45,635 nt of DNA from contig CALXZX010000013.1 in assembly GCA_944393375.1 (NCBI GenBank), positions 1 to 45,635 on the forward strand. The letters run 5' to 3'. A program made the translations under genes and the position numbers. How positions within the stretch are numbered: the stretch's first letter is position 1; each line of letters opens with the position of its first letter. The notes under the pieces are model-generated. The model was given only the letters and a program-made list of their open reading frames with translations. It had not been told where the DNA came from and searched no databases. Shown here one piece after another: positions 14,856 to 22,926 of the stretch. Source of the DNA: an uncultured Clostridia bacterium (lineage in GTDB: Bacteria > Bacillota > Clostridia > TANB77 > CAG-508).

Positions 14856-15902
14856 ATGGCAATTGTTACAAATTTAGAGGAATTGATGAAGGAAAAAGGA
14901 TATACACTTGTGGAACTAGCCAAAGAAGTAGGAATTTCTACAGTGAATTTATCAAATATAAAAAATGGAAACATTTCTGCAATTAGATTTAGTACATTAG
15001 ATGAAATATGTAAGGTTTTAGAATGTGAACCAGGAGATATATTAAAATATAAAGAGATAAATAAAAAGAAGGTTATTCCTTTATTTTTGGATTATTCAGG
15101 AACAACGGATTTATTGTTAAAAGGTGGGGCAGAAAATGTAAAGAAATTCTTTGATTCTATTATAGCAATGCAATCAAAATCAAATTATGAAATACAAATA
15201 ACAATGATTACTGGTTCATCATTTGAATCAGCCAAAAGTAAATATAAATTACTAAATGTACTGGCAGAAAATTATGGATTGCCAAATTTGTTTGATGGAG
15301 TAGTTGCAGAATATTGTGGATTTATTATCAGAAAAGACAAGTCTAGTAGGTTATTAACATTAGATACCAGAATATTAGAGAAAAGAGCAGAAATAGAAGA
15401 TATTGCTGAACAATATGGAGGTAAAATAAGTCCAGAAGTTACAAGTATTTATAATATTAGTTTTCATGAGATATCTAGAACACGTTTAGCAGAGGTAAGT
15501 GAACAGATAGAGAAAATTATTGATTGTCAGGATATAGAAACTGTTACCTATTATGATGCTTATGGAAAAGAATGTGATGTAAAACCTAAAAAGCATTCTA
15601 AATCAGAGGTTGTATATATGTTAACAAAAAAATTAAAAGAAAAATATGATATTCCTTTTGTCATAATAGGAGGAGATTCACAAGACGAGGACTTAAAGAT
15701 GTATACAATAAATAAACAAAGAATGAAAGAAGAAATGGGACTTAAGACTGTGTTTATTGCACCAACCAACATTGGAGAAATAGCAAATAATGATGAAGAC
15801 ATAATTATTGGAAATTGGGAAAATTCAGATGGAATTGCACAATGTATTGAAACATTAAGTAAAAGAATAAAAGTCAGAGAAGATGGAGGAATAGAACTAT
15901 GA
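14856..15902 (+). CDS. XRE-type HTH regulator fused to a degenerate HAD phosphatase-like domain
   Basis: This 348-residue protein has an N-terminal Cro/CI-type HTH (residues ~5-62; LVELAKEVGISTVNLSNIKN, STLDEICKVLECEPGDIL). The rest resembles a Cof/sucrose-phosphatase-type HAD. Motif I is LFLDYSGTTD (Asp79 kept, but the second Asp is Ser81), motif II ITMITGSSF, a Lys region KPKKHSKSEVV, and motif IV VIIGGDSQDED (Asp274, Asp279). Loss of the general acid/base Asp suggests a ligand sensor rather than an efficient phosphatase. The TGA stop overlaps the next gene's ATG (ATGA), implying translational coupling. RBS TTGGAGG; strong promoter upstream. I infer a regulator responding to a phosphorylated small molecule. 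Confidence 0.7.
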   Translation: MAIVTNLEELMKEKGYTLVELAKEVGISTVNLSNIKNGNISAIRFSTLDEICKVLECEPGDILKYKEINKKKVIPLFLDYSGTTDLLLKGGAENVKKFFDSIIAMQSKSNYEIQITMITGSSFESAKSKYKLLNVLAENYGLPNLFDGVVAEYCGFIIRKDKSSRLLTLDTRILEKRAEIEDIAEQYGGKISPEVTSIYNISFHEISRTRLAEVSEQIEKIIDCQDIETVTYYDAYGKECDVKPKKHSKSEVVYMLTKKLKEKYDIPFVIIGGDSQDEDLKMYTINKQRMKEEMGLKTVFIAPTNIGEIANNDEDIIIGNWENSDGIAQCIETLSKRIKVREDGGIEL

Positions 15903-16318
15903 AAAGATATATATTAATGTTTGAATATGATAGTAAAAAATTTATGGATGTCAATAAAGTGATTGTATTTAAAAGAAATTTAGAAAAGATTGAAGAAAAA
16001 GGTAATTATGTGAATATGGTTTTTTATGGAGATGCAACTAATGAAGAATTCGCAACATTTATGAGTTATTTTAATAGTCTTGTAGGAGAAAAAATATGTC
16101 ATTTATCCATTTCTTTTAAAACAAAAGAATTAGTTATTGAAAATGGAATTAATAATAAATCTATAAAATTATCAGCGAAAAATGCCAAAGAAATAAAAAA
16201 CAAAAGATTTGATAATGTTATCAATGAGTATTATGGTAAAGATGAAGAAAATATAGAAATTAAAATATTACCTACGAAGGATTGGGAAAGTATAATTTTA
16301 GATTTGATAGGAGAATAA
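15899..16318 (+). CDS. Unknown protein of the HTH-HAD/dikinase operon
   Basis: This 139-residue protein matches no family I can name. It looks like a small alpha/beta domain, starting with a strand (KRYILMFEYDSKKF), then FKRNLEKIEEKGNYVNMVFYG, ATNEEFATFMSYFN, LSISFKTKELVIENG, and a charged C-terminus ending WESIILDLIGE. There is no signal peptide or membrane segment. Its start codon overlaps the upstream stop (ATGA) and its stop is 2 nt before the dikinase ATG, so production in fixed ratio with both neighbours is likely. That position suggests an accessory or substrate-handling subunit, but this is inference. Confidence 0.7.
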   Translation: MKRYILMFEYDSKKFMDVNKVIVFKRNLEKIEEKGNYVNMVFYGDATNEEFATFMSYFNSLVGEKICHLSISFKTKELVIENGINNKSIKLSAKNAKEIKNKRFDNVINEYYGKDEENIEIKILPTKDWESIILDLIGE

Positions 16319-16320
16319 AT

Positions 16321-18741
16321 ATGAATATAAAATTTTTTGAAGATATTAAAGAAGAAGATATTGCTGGAGGAAAAGGTGCATCATTAGCAAAAATGTATCA
16401 AAATGAGTTTAATATTCCGAATGGATATGTGATTATGGCAGATGTGTTTAAAGGGTTTTTAGAAGAAAATCATGTAAAAGAAAAAATACAAGAAATCATT
16501 CATAAATGCGATATAGGAAATGAAAAAGAAATAGAAGAAAATGCAAAAGAAATTATGAAAATAATATCTAGATGTGAAATGTCAGAGATTATAAAAGAAG
16601 AAATTATGAAAAACTATGAAACATTAAATTGTAAATATGTTGCAGTTAGATCATCTGCTACATCAGAAGATGGAAAAAGCCATGCATGGGCAGGTCAATT
16701 GGAAACATTTTTAAATGTGGACAAAACGAATATCATAGAAAGTGTAAAGAAATGCTGGAGTTCAATTTTTAGTCCACGAGCTTTATTTTATAGAATAAAG
16801 AATCATGATACATCAGATATAGCGGTTGCTGTTGTTGTACAGAAAATGATACAAAGCGATATATCTGGCATTGCTTTTTCAATAAATCCAACGAATAATC
16901 ATTTAAATGAAATTGTTATAGAAGGTGTATTGGGATTGGGAGAAGCTATTGTATCAGGTAAAGTGACGCCAGATACATATATTGTGGATAAGAAAGAGCA
17001 TACAATAAAAAGTAAAGAAATAAAAAATCAAAAAACAAAATTAGTAAAAGAAAATGAAACAAATAAATGGATAACCGTTCCAAATGGAGATTTTCAAAAA
17101 TTAGATGATAACATGATTTTAGAACTGTCCAATATAGTTGAGCAAATCGAGAAAGTCTATGGATACCCAGTTGATATAGAATGGGGAATTGAGAAGAATA
17201 AGATATATATTTTACAATGTAGACCCATTACTACAGTGAAGAAAGATGATTTATTAGACAACATAAAGGCAAGTGGAAATTGGGAATTTTATGTAGCTAG
17301 AAAATTTAATTGGTTTGTAGAAAATACAGAAATCTATGCAAGTTTAGAAAAATATCAAAAAGCATTATTAGGCTTTGAAATAGCAACACAAAATTATTTA
17401 TGTCTAAATGGTGATGAGTATGCATTAGAAGCAGATTTTGAAACTTTATGTCATAAACTTGATAACTATCAAGCAAAGGAGGATGACTTCTTTGAAAAAT
17501 TTGCAAAAATAGAATTTGATATCGTTGAAGATATAAAAAAATATTTAGAATATTTAAAAGATAAGTCATTAAATGATTTAAGTTTTAAAGAACTGGCAGA
17601 AGAAATGAAAAAATTCAACAATATATACATTAAGAGTTTTATACCAGGAATGACAAGACCAGAGGACTATTTAATTGATAGGTTAAAGAAGGCATTAGCT
17701 GATTCAAAATTTACTGAAAAAGAAATAGAAGATATTTTTTCAAAAATTTCTACATGTCCAAATTATTTTCCATTATCTTATAGTGAAGAACCACTAGATT
17801 TATTAAAAATAGCATTAGAGCTTAAAGATGGAAAGGATATAGAGAAATTATTAAATGCACATATAGAAAAATATTCATGGATAAAAGGACCAGTAGAATT
17901 TGAAGATACTGCATTTACAAAAAAGGATTATGTAAGCAGATTAGAGAATTTAATGAATGAGGATATTAAAGGAAAAATCGAAAATATCAATAAGGTTAGA
18001 AAGAATAATGATATAGAATATGAAAAAATATTACAACAATATCATTTTAGTGAAAGAATAAGGAAGTTAATTAAAGCAATTAGAGATTTTATTTTCTTAA
18101 GAACCTATACAACAGAATATTCAGACCATTTATTTTATGTTGGCAGACATACAATTTTTAAGGAGATTTCTAGAAGAACAAAGATTGCAGATGAAGATTT
18201 GATTATGCTTGATGACAAGGAAATATTAGATATTTTGAAAAATCAAGGAATGATGAGAAAAGAAATCAAAAATACACTTGAAGATAGAAAAAAGGGTTTT
18301 GCCATGATTTGGATTGATGGAAAGGTTCAGACAGTATTTGGAGATGAAAGCTTAGTATTACAATCAGAAATTGCTAAGATATTTAAGACTTCAAAAGGTG
18401 AGGAGCAAGTTTCAGATAAACAAGTTATTTCTGGAAGTATTGCTAATAGAGGGAAGATTAAAGGAAACGCTAAGGTTTTAACATCTTATCAAGATATTTA
18501 TAAAGTAGAAAAGGGAGATATTATAGTGGCAACCATGACAACACCAGATTATGTTTCAGCTATGGAAAAAGCAGGAGGATTTATAACAGATGAAGGTGGA
18601 ATTACATGTCATGCAGCAATACTTTCAAGAGAATTTAATGTACCATGTATTGTAGGAACAGTTAATGCAACAAGAAAAATAAAAGATGGGCAGAAAATCG
18701 AATTAGATGCCTATACTGGGAAAATATATATTTTAGATTAG
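16321..18741 (+). CDS. PEP-utilising dikinase, rifampin-phosphotransferase-like architecture
   Basis: The protein is 806 residues from ATG 16321 (GGAG 7 nt upstream). Residues ~1-320 are the ATP-grasp PPDK_N domain (IAGGKGASLAKMYQ, YVAVRSSATSEDG, AWAGQLETFLNV, VLGLGEAIVSGKVTPDTY, VDIEWGIEKNKIYILQCRPI). Residues ~325-690 are a long helical region of no clear family. Residues ~695-806 are the swivelling phosphohistidine domain (TMTTPDYVSAMEKAG, DEGGITCHAAILSRE; catalytic His764). The PEP/pyruvate TIM barrel is absent, so this is not PEP synthase or PPDK. ATP-grasp, middle domain, His domain is the order in rifampin phosphotransferase, which phosphorylates a small molecule with ATP, releasing AMP and Pi. 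The substrate is unknown. Confidence 0.8.
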   Translation: MNIKFFEDIKEEDIAGGKGASLAKMYQNEFNIPNGYVIMADVFKGFLEENHVKEKIQEIIHKCDIGNEKEIEENAKEIMKIISRCEMSEIIKEEIMKNYETLNCKYVAVRSSATSEDGKSHAWAGQLETFLNVDKTNIIESVKKCWSSIFSPRALFYRIKNHDTSDIAVAVVVQKMIQSDISGIAFSINPTNNHLNEIVIEGVLGLGEAIVSGKVTPDTYIVDKKEHTIKSKEIKNQKTKLVKENETNKWITVPNGDFQKLDDNMILELSNIVEQIEKVYGYPVDIEWGIEKNKIYILQCRPITTVKKDDLLDNIKASGNWEFYVARKFNWFVENTEIYASLEKYQKALLGFEIATQNYLCLNGDEYALEADFETLCHKLDNYQAKEDDFFEKFAKIEFDIVEDIKKYLEYLKDKSLNDLSFKELAEEMKKFNNIYIKSFIPGMTRPEDYLIDRLKKALADSKFTEKEIEDIFSKISTCPNYFPLSYSEEPLDLLKIALELKDGKDIEKLLNAHIEKYSWIKGPVEFEDTAFTKKDYVSRLENLMNEDIKGKIENINKVRKNNDIEYEKILQQYHFSERIRKLIKAIRDFIFLRTYTTEYSDHLFYVGRHTIFKEISRRTKIADEDLIMLDDKEILDILKNQGMMRKEIKNTLEDRKKGFAMIWIDGKVQTVFGDESLVLQSEIAKIFKTSKGEEQVSDKQVISGSIANRGKIKGNAKVLTSYQDIYKVEKGDIIVATMTTPDYVSAMEKAGGFITDEGGITCHAAILSREFNVPCIVGTVNATRKIKDGQKIELDAYTGKIYILD

Positions 18742-18802
18742 AGGTTTGTTAACATCAACAGTTAATGAGAGTCAAGAAAAAGAAGGAAGGGAATTCTGAA
18801 TA

Positions 18803-19378
18803 ATGAATTTAGTAAATATTGGAATAGAAGAATTTAAAAAAATAGTATATCCTGAATATGTAAGTATTTTTCCAAAAGAGGAAAGAAAAGAATTAAAAGT
18901 GTTAGAAGATAATTTTAACAAAAAAATAACCAGATTCATAAAAATATGTGAAAATGATATATTTGTTGGATTTTTTATTATCAATACAATCAAAAATAGC
19001 CAATATGTACAACTAGATTATTTTGCTATTTTAGAGTTATATCAAAATAAGGGATATGGTTCTAAGGCAATACAGATATTAGCAGAACAAATGAAAAAAT
19101 ATAATGGAATATTTGTCGAAGTAGAAAAAATAGGCTTAGGAAAAAATGAACGAGATAATCAATTAAGAAAAAGAAGAATAAAATTTTATCAAAATTTGGG
19201 ATTTAGAAAATTAAACTTTGACTTAAAGTGGTATGGAAGTTTAATCTTATCTGTATATCTACTTTCAACAGTTATTCATAAAGATAATGAAAATGAAATT
19301 TTAAAGAATATGTTTGATATATATAATGCAGCACATGGAAAGGAAAAAGTAGAAAGAAATTGTAAAGTAATAAAATAA
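18803..19378 (+). CDS. GNAT family N-acetyltransferase-like protein
   Basis: This 191-residue protein has an N-terminal IGIEEFKKIVYPEYVSIFPK segment, central strands with ENDIFVGFFII and YVQLDYFAIL, then LYQNKGYGSKAIQILAEQM, which carries the acetyl-CoA pyrophosphate-binding Q-x-x-G-x-G pattern. VEVEK and FYQNLGFRKL complete the fold. A roughly 50-residue extension follows. GNAT enzymes transfer acyl groups from acyl-CoA to amines. The RBS is AGAAGGAAGGG, slightly far from ATG. It begins 61 nt after the dikinase and may belong to the same transcript. Confidence 0.75.
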   Translation: MNLVNIGIEEFKKIVYPEYVSIFPKEERKELKVLEDNFNKKITRFIKICENDIFVGFFIINTIKNSQYVQLDYFAILELYQNKGYGSKAIQILAEQMKKYNGIFVEVEKIGLGKNERDNQLRKRRIKFYQNLGFRKLNFDLKWYGSLILSVYLLSTVIHKDNENEILKNMFDIYNAAHGKEKVERNCKVIK

Positions 19379-19400
19379 ATATAAAGAAAGAGGAGAAAAA

Positions 19401-20045
19401 ATGAAAATAGTAATCATAAGACATGGTCAAACAATGGCAAATATTATGAATGATAATGGAACAGCTTTATATACAGGAACATTAAATAATGAAATGACAG
19501 ACTTAACAGAATTAGGAAGAAAACAAGCAAGTAGCCTTGTAGATAATGAAATTGTAAAAGCAATAGAAAAGGTATATTGTTCAAATTTAAATAGAGCAAT
19601 ACAAACTGCAAAATTGGCGAAACCAGGATATACATTAGATTTACGTGATGAATTAAAAGAAAGATGTTTAGGGATTTTTGAAGGAAAAGAGAAAAAAGAT
19701 TTATTAGCTTCTGAAGAATATAGAAAATATATAGTTGATGATGATTTTAATAAGTTTAGAACAGATTTTGTTCAAAAAGCACCAGAGGGAGAAAATTATA
19801 CAGATGTAAGTAATAGATGTAGAAAATTTTTGGATTCTTTAGATTTCCAAGAAGATACAACCATAGGAATATTTTCACATTTTCATGCAATTAGATGTCT
19901 ATTTTTAAATATGTTTCATATTGAGCCTAAAGAAAAAATATTTCATTTAAAAATAGAACATTGTACGCCATATGTCATAGAAGGAAATTCTATACAAGAT
20001 TTAAAATTAATTTCTCATAATTTAGAGGATATGTTTGAAATTTAA
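19401..20045 (+). CDS. Histidine phosphatase family protein (phosphoglycerate-mutase-like)
   Basis: The 214-residue protein starts with the catalytic motif IVIIRHGQTMAN (phospho-acceptor His and Arg). It continues with MTDLTELGRKQASSL, YCSNLNRAIQTAKL (second Arg), LKERCLGIFEGK (Glu) and GIFSHFHAIRCLF (second His). This complete set marks an active branch-1 histidine phosphatase, acting on phospho-sugars, nucleotides or other small phosphates in the cytosol. The extra ~15 residues between the RHG motif and LTELG are typical of family insertions. It starts 22 nt after the GNAT gene with RBS AGAGGAG. The specific substrate is unknown; proximity to the dikinase is suggestive only. Confidence 0.85.
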   Translation: MKIVIIRHGQTMANIMNDNGTALYTGTLNNEMTDLTELGRKQASSLVDNEIVKAIEKVYCSNLNRAIQTAKLAKPGYTLDLRDELKERCLGIFEGKEKKDLLASEEYRKYIVDDDFNKFRTDFVQKAPEGENYTDVSNRCRKFLDSLDFQEDTTIGIFSHFHAIRCLFLNMFHIEPKEKIFHLKIEHCTPYVIEGNSIQDLKLISHNLEDMFEI

Positions 20046-20118
20046 ATAGATGACACAAATGTATTTGATAATTTCAAAAGAATAAATAAAATTAAAATAA
20101 AAATATAAGGAAGAAGTA

Positions 20119-20190
20119 TTGATAATTTTTTTTGCTTGTGGTATACCTGAATTAACTACTAAAGAAAAAAATAAATGGAGAAGAAAATAA
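20119..20190 (+). CDS. Possible 23-residue leader peptide or gene relic
   Basis: A TTG at 20119 preceded by AAGGAAGAAG opens a 23-codon frame (start MIIFFACGIPELTTKEKNK) ending at TAA 20188-20190, 14 nt before the start of the next gene. It could be a short upstream peptide or the leftover front of a lost gene. No family is recognised. Confidence 0.25.
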   Translation: MIIFFACGIPELTTKEKNKWRRK

Positions 20191-20204
20191 AAGAGGTAGT
20201 TAAC

Positions 20205-21359
20205 ATGGAATTAAATATAATAGAACCAATAGATGCAGAAGATTTAAAAAGAAAATTAAAAAAAATGCCAAAAGAAATGCAAATAGCAGAAGATTTTGAT
20301 ATTGTGTTGGAAAATAATATTTTAACATTAGATAGAAGATGGTTGTTAAAAAGACAAGAGGATAAACATTTGAGTACTGTTCAACAGTGCATAGGTAAAT
20401 CAGATGATACAAAGAAGATGCAAGGATTTAGAAGAGAAGAAATCAATCTTGTAGAGGAACATACAGGAAAAGAAAAGACAGCGCAAAGTACTTTCTTGTA
20501 TGGTAGATCAGAAACTGTAAAAGGAGAAAGACCAAAAGTAATTTTATCTTATATCGATATATTACAAGATGTACAACAAGAAGATATCGAACAATGGCAA
20601 AAAGATGGATGGGAATTGCATGATTTAGATAAAATCAATAGAGAACAATTAGCACAAAGTACAAATTACACATATGGAGTCATGCAACGAGAGAATAATA
20701 GAATGAATAGCTTACTAAATAAAGCTAGATTAAATCAAAAGCATTTTAAAAAATATTTCTTTTATGGATTAGAAAATAGAGGGCCTATTTTGGAAGGAAT
20801 CATTCATGGTGTATGTAGAGATTTAAATAGTAGATACCTTAGAATTAAGGAAGGTGAGCATTTTCCTTCCAGAGAAGAAAAAATAGAAGCATTACGAAAA
20901 CGTGCTATAGAAGTATATCAGCAGTTTTACAGATTCGTAAATGTTATTGAAGAAGATGATAGAAGATTTGATTTTCGATTATCACTTAGTGAAAAGCAAA
21001 CTATAAAAAATATGGTTAACAACAAAATCAATGATATGTTAAAAAAGAATATGTTATTAATTTTTAAAAGAGGAATTTTTGTTAAAGATAAACTAGAGGA
21101 AGATTCAGAGGAAGAAAAAAGAAGAACATATAATGCTAAAGAACATATATGGACAGATGAAATGTATGAAGTATTGAAACAACTTGAAACTATGAAAAAA
21201 ATAGACTTGAGAGAATATTATCGTAATTGGTTAGAAGCTAAATTTAGCAGATTAGAAGTAAACAAAGGATATACCGGAGAAAAATTAAATGAATTAAAAA
21301 AACCATTTAAAAAATATCTAGAAAGAAACGGAAGGATAGGAGAAGAAATACAATCATAA
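20205..21359 (+). CDS. Unknown, largely helical protein
   Basis: The protein is 384 residues from ATG 20205, chosen because GAGGTAG lies 6-7 nt upstream; an in-frame ATG at 20175 lies upstream of this site. I recognise no family. It is hydrophilic, rich in Lys/Glu/Arg, with no signal peptide or membrane segment. A possible globular N-terminus (residues 1-140; IEPIDAEDLKRKLKKMPKEM, ILTLDRRWLLKR, VILSYIDILQDVQQEDIEQW) precedes a predicted all-helical remainder. The single-domain look, the Trp/Tyr pattern and its own downstream terminator argue for a real gene. It sits between the histidine phosphatase and the isp operon; neither suggests a role. Confidence 0.65.
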   Translation: MELNIIEPIDAEDLKRKLKKMPKEMQIAEDFDIVLENNILTLDRRWLLKRQEDKHLSTVQQCIGKSDDTKKMQGFRREEINLVEEHTGKEKTAQSTFLYGRSETVKGERPKVILSYIDILQDVQQEDIEQWQKDGWELHDLDKINREQLAQSTNYTYGVMQRENNRMNSLLNKARLNQKHFKKYFFYGLENRGPILEGIIHGVCRDLNSRYLRIKEGEHFPSREEKIEALRKRAIEVYQQFYRFVNVIEEDDRRFDFRLSLSEKQTIKNMVNNKINDMLKKNMLLIFKRGIFVKDKLEEDSEEEKRRTYNAKEHIWTDEMYEVLKQLETMKKIDLREYYRNWLEAKFSRLEVNKGYTGEKLNELKKPFKKYLERNGRIGEEIQS

Positions 21360-21367
21360 AAATAGAC

Positions 21368-21412
21368 AAAAGTTAAAGCAAATTAAAACTAAATCATTGC
21401 TTTAACTTTTTT
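21368..21412 (+). terminator. Strong rho-independent terminator
   Basis: A perfect 14-bp stem (AAAAGTTAAAGCAA at 21368-21381 with TTGCTTTAACTTTT at 21397-21410) has a 15-nt loop, and the T run continues to 21412. It ends the unknown gene 8 nt after its stop. Confidence 0.75.
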
Positions 21413-21483
21413 ATTGTTAAAGACAACAAAGTTCGGGAGACTAGGGGTGCAATTTATGGTTGCTATATCCGGTCAGGTTATTT

Positions 21484-21537
21484 CTTTATACAAAAAAAGT
21501 GAATTAGATTGTATAAAGCCATAGGGTATGATACAAT
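21484..21537 (+). promoter_or_regulatory. Promoter of the isp operon with overlapping inverted repeat
   Basis: TTGTAT (21509-21514), a 17-bp spacer and TACAAT (21532-21537) lie 33 bp before ispF. The -35 sits in the right arm of a perfect 10-bp inverted repeat, CTTTATACAA (21484-21493) and TTGTATAAAG (21509-21518). The 15-bp spacing makes a hairpin or a regulator site possible. Just upstream, 21430-21480 is unusually G/C-rich for this window and unexplained. Confidence 0.5.
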
Positions 21538-21569
21538 GAAAAGGATAAAAAACGAGAAGGAGGAAATCA

Positions 21570-22034
21570 ATGAAAGTAGCCATTGGACAAGATAGTCATA
21601 GAATTGATTATACAAATACAGATAAAAAACTGCTATTAGGAGGCGTAGAATTCAAAGAGGATTTTTCAATTGTAGCCAATAGTGATGGAGATGTTGTCTT
21701 ACATGCGATTACAAATGCTATTTCAGGAATTACATGTAAAAATATAATTGGAAAAGTTTCTGATGAGATGTGTAAAAAAGGTATTACCAATAGTGAAGAA
21801 TATCTAAAAGAAGCTCTAAAATATTTAGATAATCAAATTGTACACCTATCTATTTCCATAGAATGTAAAACACCGAAAATAAGTCCTAAAGTAGAGGAAA
21901 TGAGAAAAAATATAGCAAGAATATTAGGAATCAATGAAAATTGTGTGGGGATAACCGCTACTTCAGGAGAAGCATTAACAGAGTTTGGAAAAGGTAATGG
22001 GATTAGTGTTTTTACTTGCCTTACAGTAGAGTAA
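21570..22034 (+). CDS. ispF: 2-C-methyl-D-erythritol 2,4-cyclodiphosphate synthase, divergent
   Basis: At 154 residues this is the usual IspF length. Metal ligands are kept (GQDSHRI: Asp8, His10; DVVLHAI: His), as are LLLGGVEF, NSDGD and the C-terminal TATSGEALTEFGKGNGI, which aligns with KATTTEKLGFTGRGEGI of known enzymes and keeps its Glu. Unusual is the middle: the canonical GDIGKxFPDTD segment reads KNIIGKVSDEM, so the ribose-binding Asp of the GDIG motif becomes Asn, and the Lys of KATTTE becomes Thr. IspF makes MEcPP and CMP in the MEP pathway. Position 5' of ispE-ispD supports the call. Full activity is likely but not certain. Confidence 0.75.
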   Translation: MKVAIGQDSHRIDYTNTDKKLLLGGVEFKEDFSIVANSDGDVVLHAITNAISGITCKNIIGKVSDEMCKKGITNSEEYLKEALKYLDNQIVHLSISIECKTPKISPKVEEMRKNIARILGINENCVGITATSGEALTEFGKGNGISVFTCLTVE

Positions 22035-22053
22035 AATAAGTAGGAGAAAATTT

Positions 22054-22926
22054 ATGGAAGAAATCTATATAAAAGCAAGAGCAAAAGTAAACTTGAATTT
22101 AGAAATATTAGGAAAAAGAGAAGACAATTATCATAATTTGGAATCTGTATTTCAAAAGGTCAATCTATATGATGAAATTTATATAAAGAAAACACCGACA
22201 GATGATTTTAAGTTAAATATCAATGTAAAGGAATTAAACACAAAAGAAAATATTATATATAAAGCGTATGTAAAATTAAAAGAACAATATAAGGTAATCA
22301 ACGGAATTGAAGTAACAGTCAATAAAAAGATTCCTATGCAAGCAGGAATGGCTGGTGGAAGTACAGATTGTGCTGCATTTATTATTGCTATGAATAGATT
22401 ATTTAATTTGAAGTTAAGTAAGGAAGATATGGAGATTTTAGGAAAAAGCTTAGGCGCAGATGTTGTTCCTTGTTTTTATAACAAAGCTGTAAAAGCAGAA
22501 GGAATAGGAGATATCATTACCAATATAGATACACATTTTAAATATTATATGGTAATTATTAAACCTGAAATAGCTTGCAATACAAAAGAAATGTATCAAA
22601 AAATAGATGTAAAAAAAGATTTAAAACAATTACATACAACAGAAAATATCATAAAAGCATTAGAAAATAAAGATGTGCAATTATTGGCAAATAATTTATA
22701 TAATGTATTTGAAGAAGTTGTACAAGAAAAAGAAATCATTCAAGATATAAAAGAAGAATTGATTAAAAATGGAGCATTACAGGCATTAATGACAGGCTCT
22801 GGTTCGTGTGTTTATGGGATATTTCAAGATAAACAATCAGCAAAAAGTGCGTATAGAGCATTAAAAGATACATACCAGACATATATTTGTACATCATATA
22901 ATGTAAAAAAGGGGGAAATGTTTTGA
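22054..22926 (+). CDS. ispE: 4-diphosphocytidyl-2-C-methyl-D-erythritol kinase
   Basis: The 290-residue GHMP kinase starts IKARAKVNLNLEILGKREDNY, with the conserved Lys and Asn near the substrate site and the HNLESVFQKVNLYDEI block. The ATP phosphate loop is IPMQAGMAGGSTDCAAFI, with Met-Ala in place of the common GLGGGSSD opening. LGADVVPCF carries the catalytic Asp, and MTGSGSCVYGIF is the C-terminal GHMP motif. The enzyme phosphorylates CDP-methylerythritol with ATP in the MEP pathway. It begins 19 nt after ispF (RBS TAGGAG), and its stop overlaps the ispD start by 4 nt. Confidence 0.9.
   Translation: MEEIYIKARAKVNLNLEILGKREDNYHNLESVFQKVNLYDEIYIKKTPTDDFKLNINVKELNTKENIIYKAYVKLKEQYKVINGIEVTVNKKIPMQAGMAGGSTDCAAFIIAMNRLFNLKLSKEDMEILGKSLGADVVPCFYNKAVKAEGIGDIITNIDTHFKYYMVIIKPEIACNTKEMYQKIDVKKDLKQLHTTENIIKALENKDVQLLANNLYNVFEEVVQEKEIIQDIKEELIKNGALQALMTGSGSCVYGIFQDKQSAKSAYRALKDTYQTYICTSYNVKKGEMF

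Noticed and set aside
16321..18741. Annotation as PEP synthase or pyruvate phosphate dikinase
   Set aside because: The PEP/pyruvate-binding TIM barrel is missing and a long unrelated middle domain is present, so the Rph-like layout fits better.
21430..21480. TPP or another known riboswitch before ispF
   Set aside because: Some G-rich words resemble a thi-box, but the CUGAGA and ACCUGAUCUGG blocks are absent, and the promoter lies downstream of the patch.
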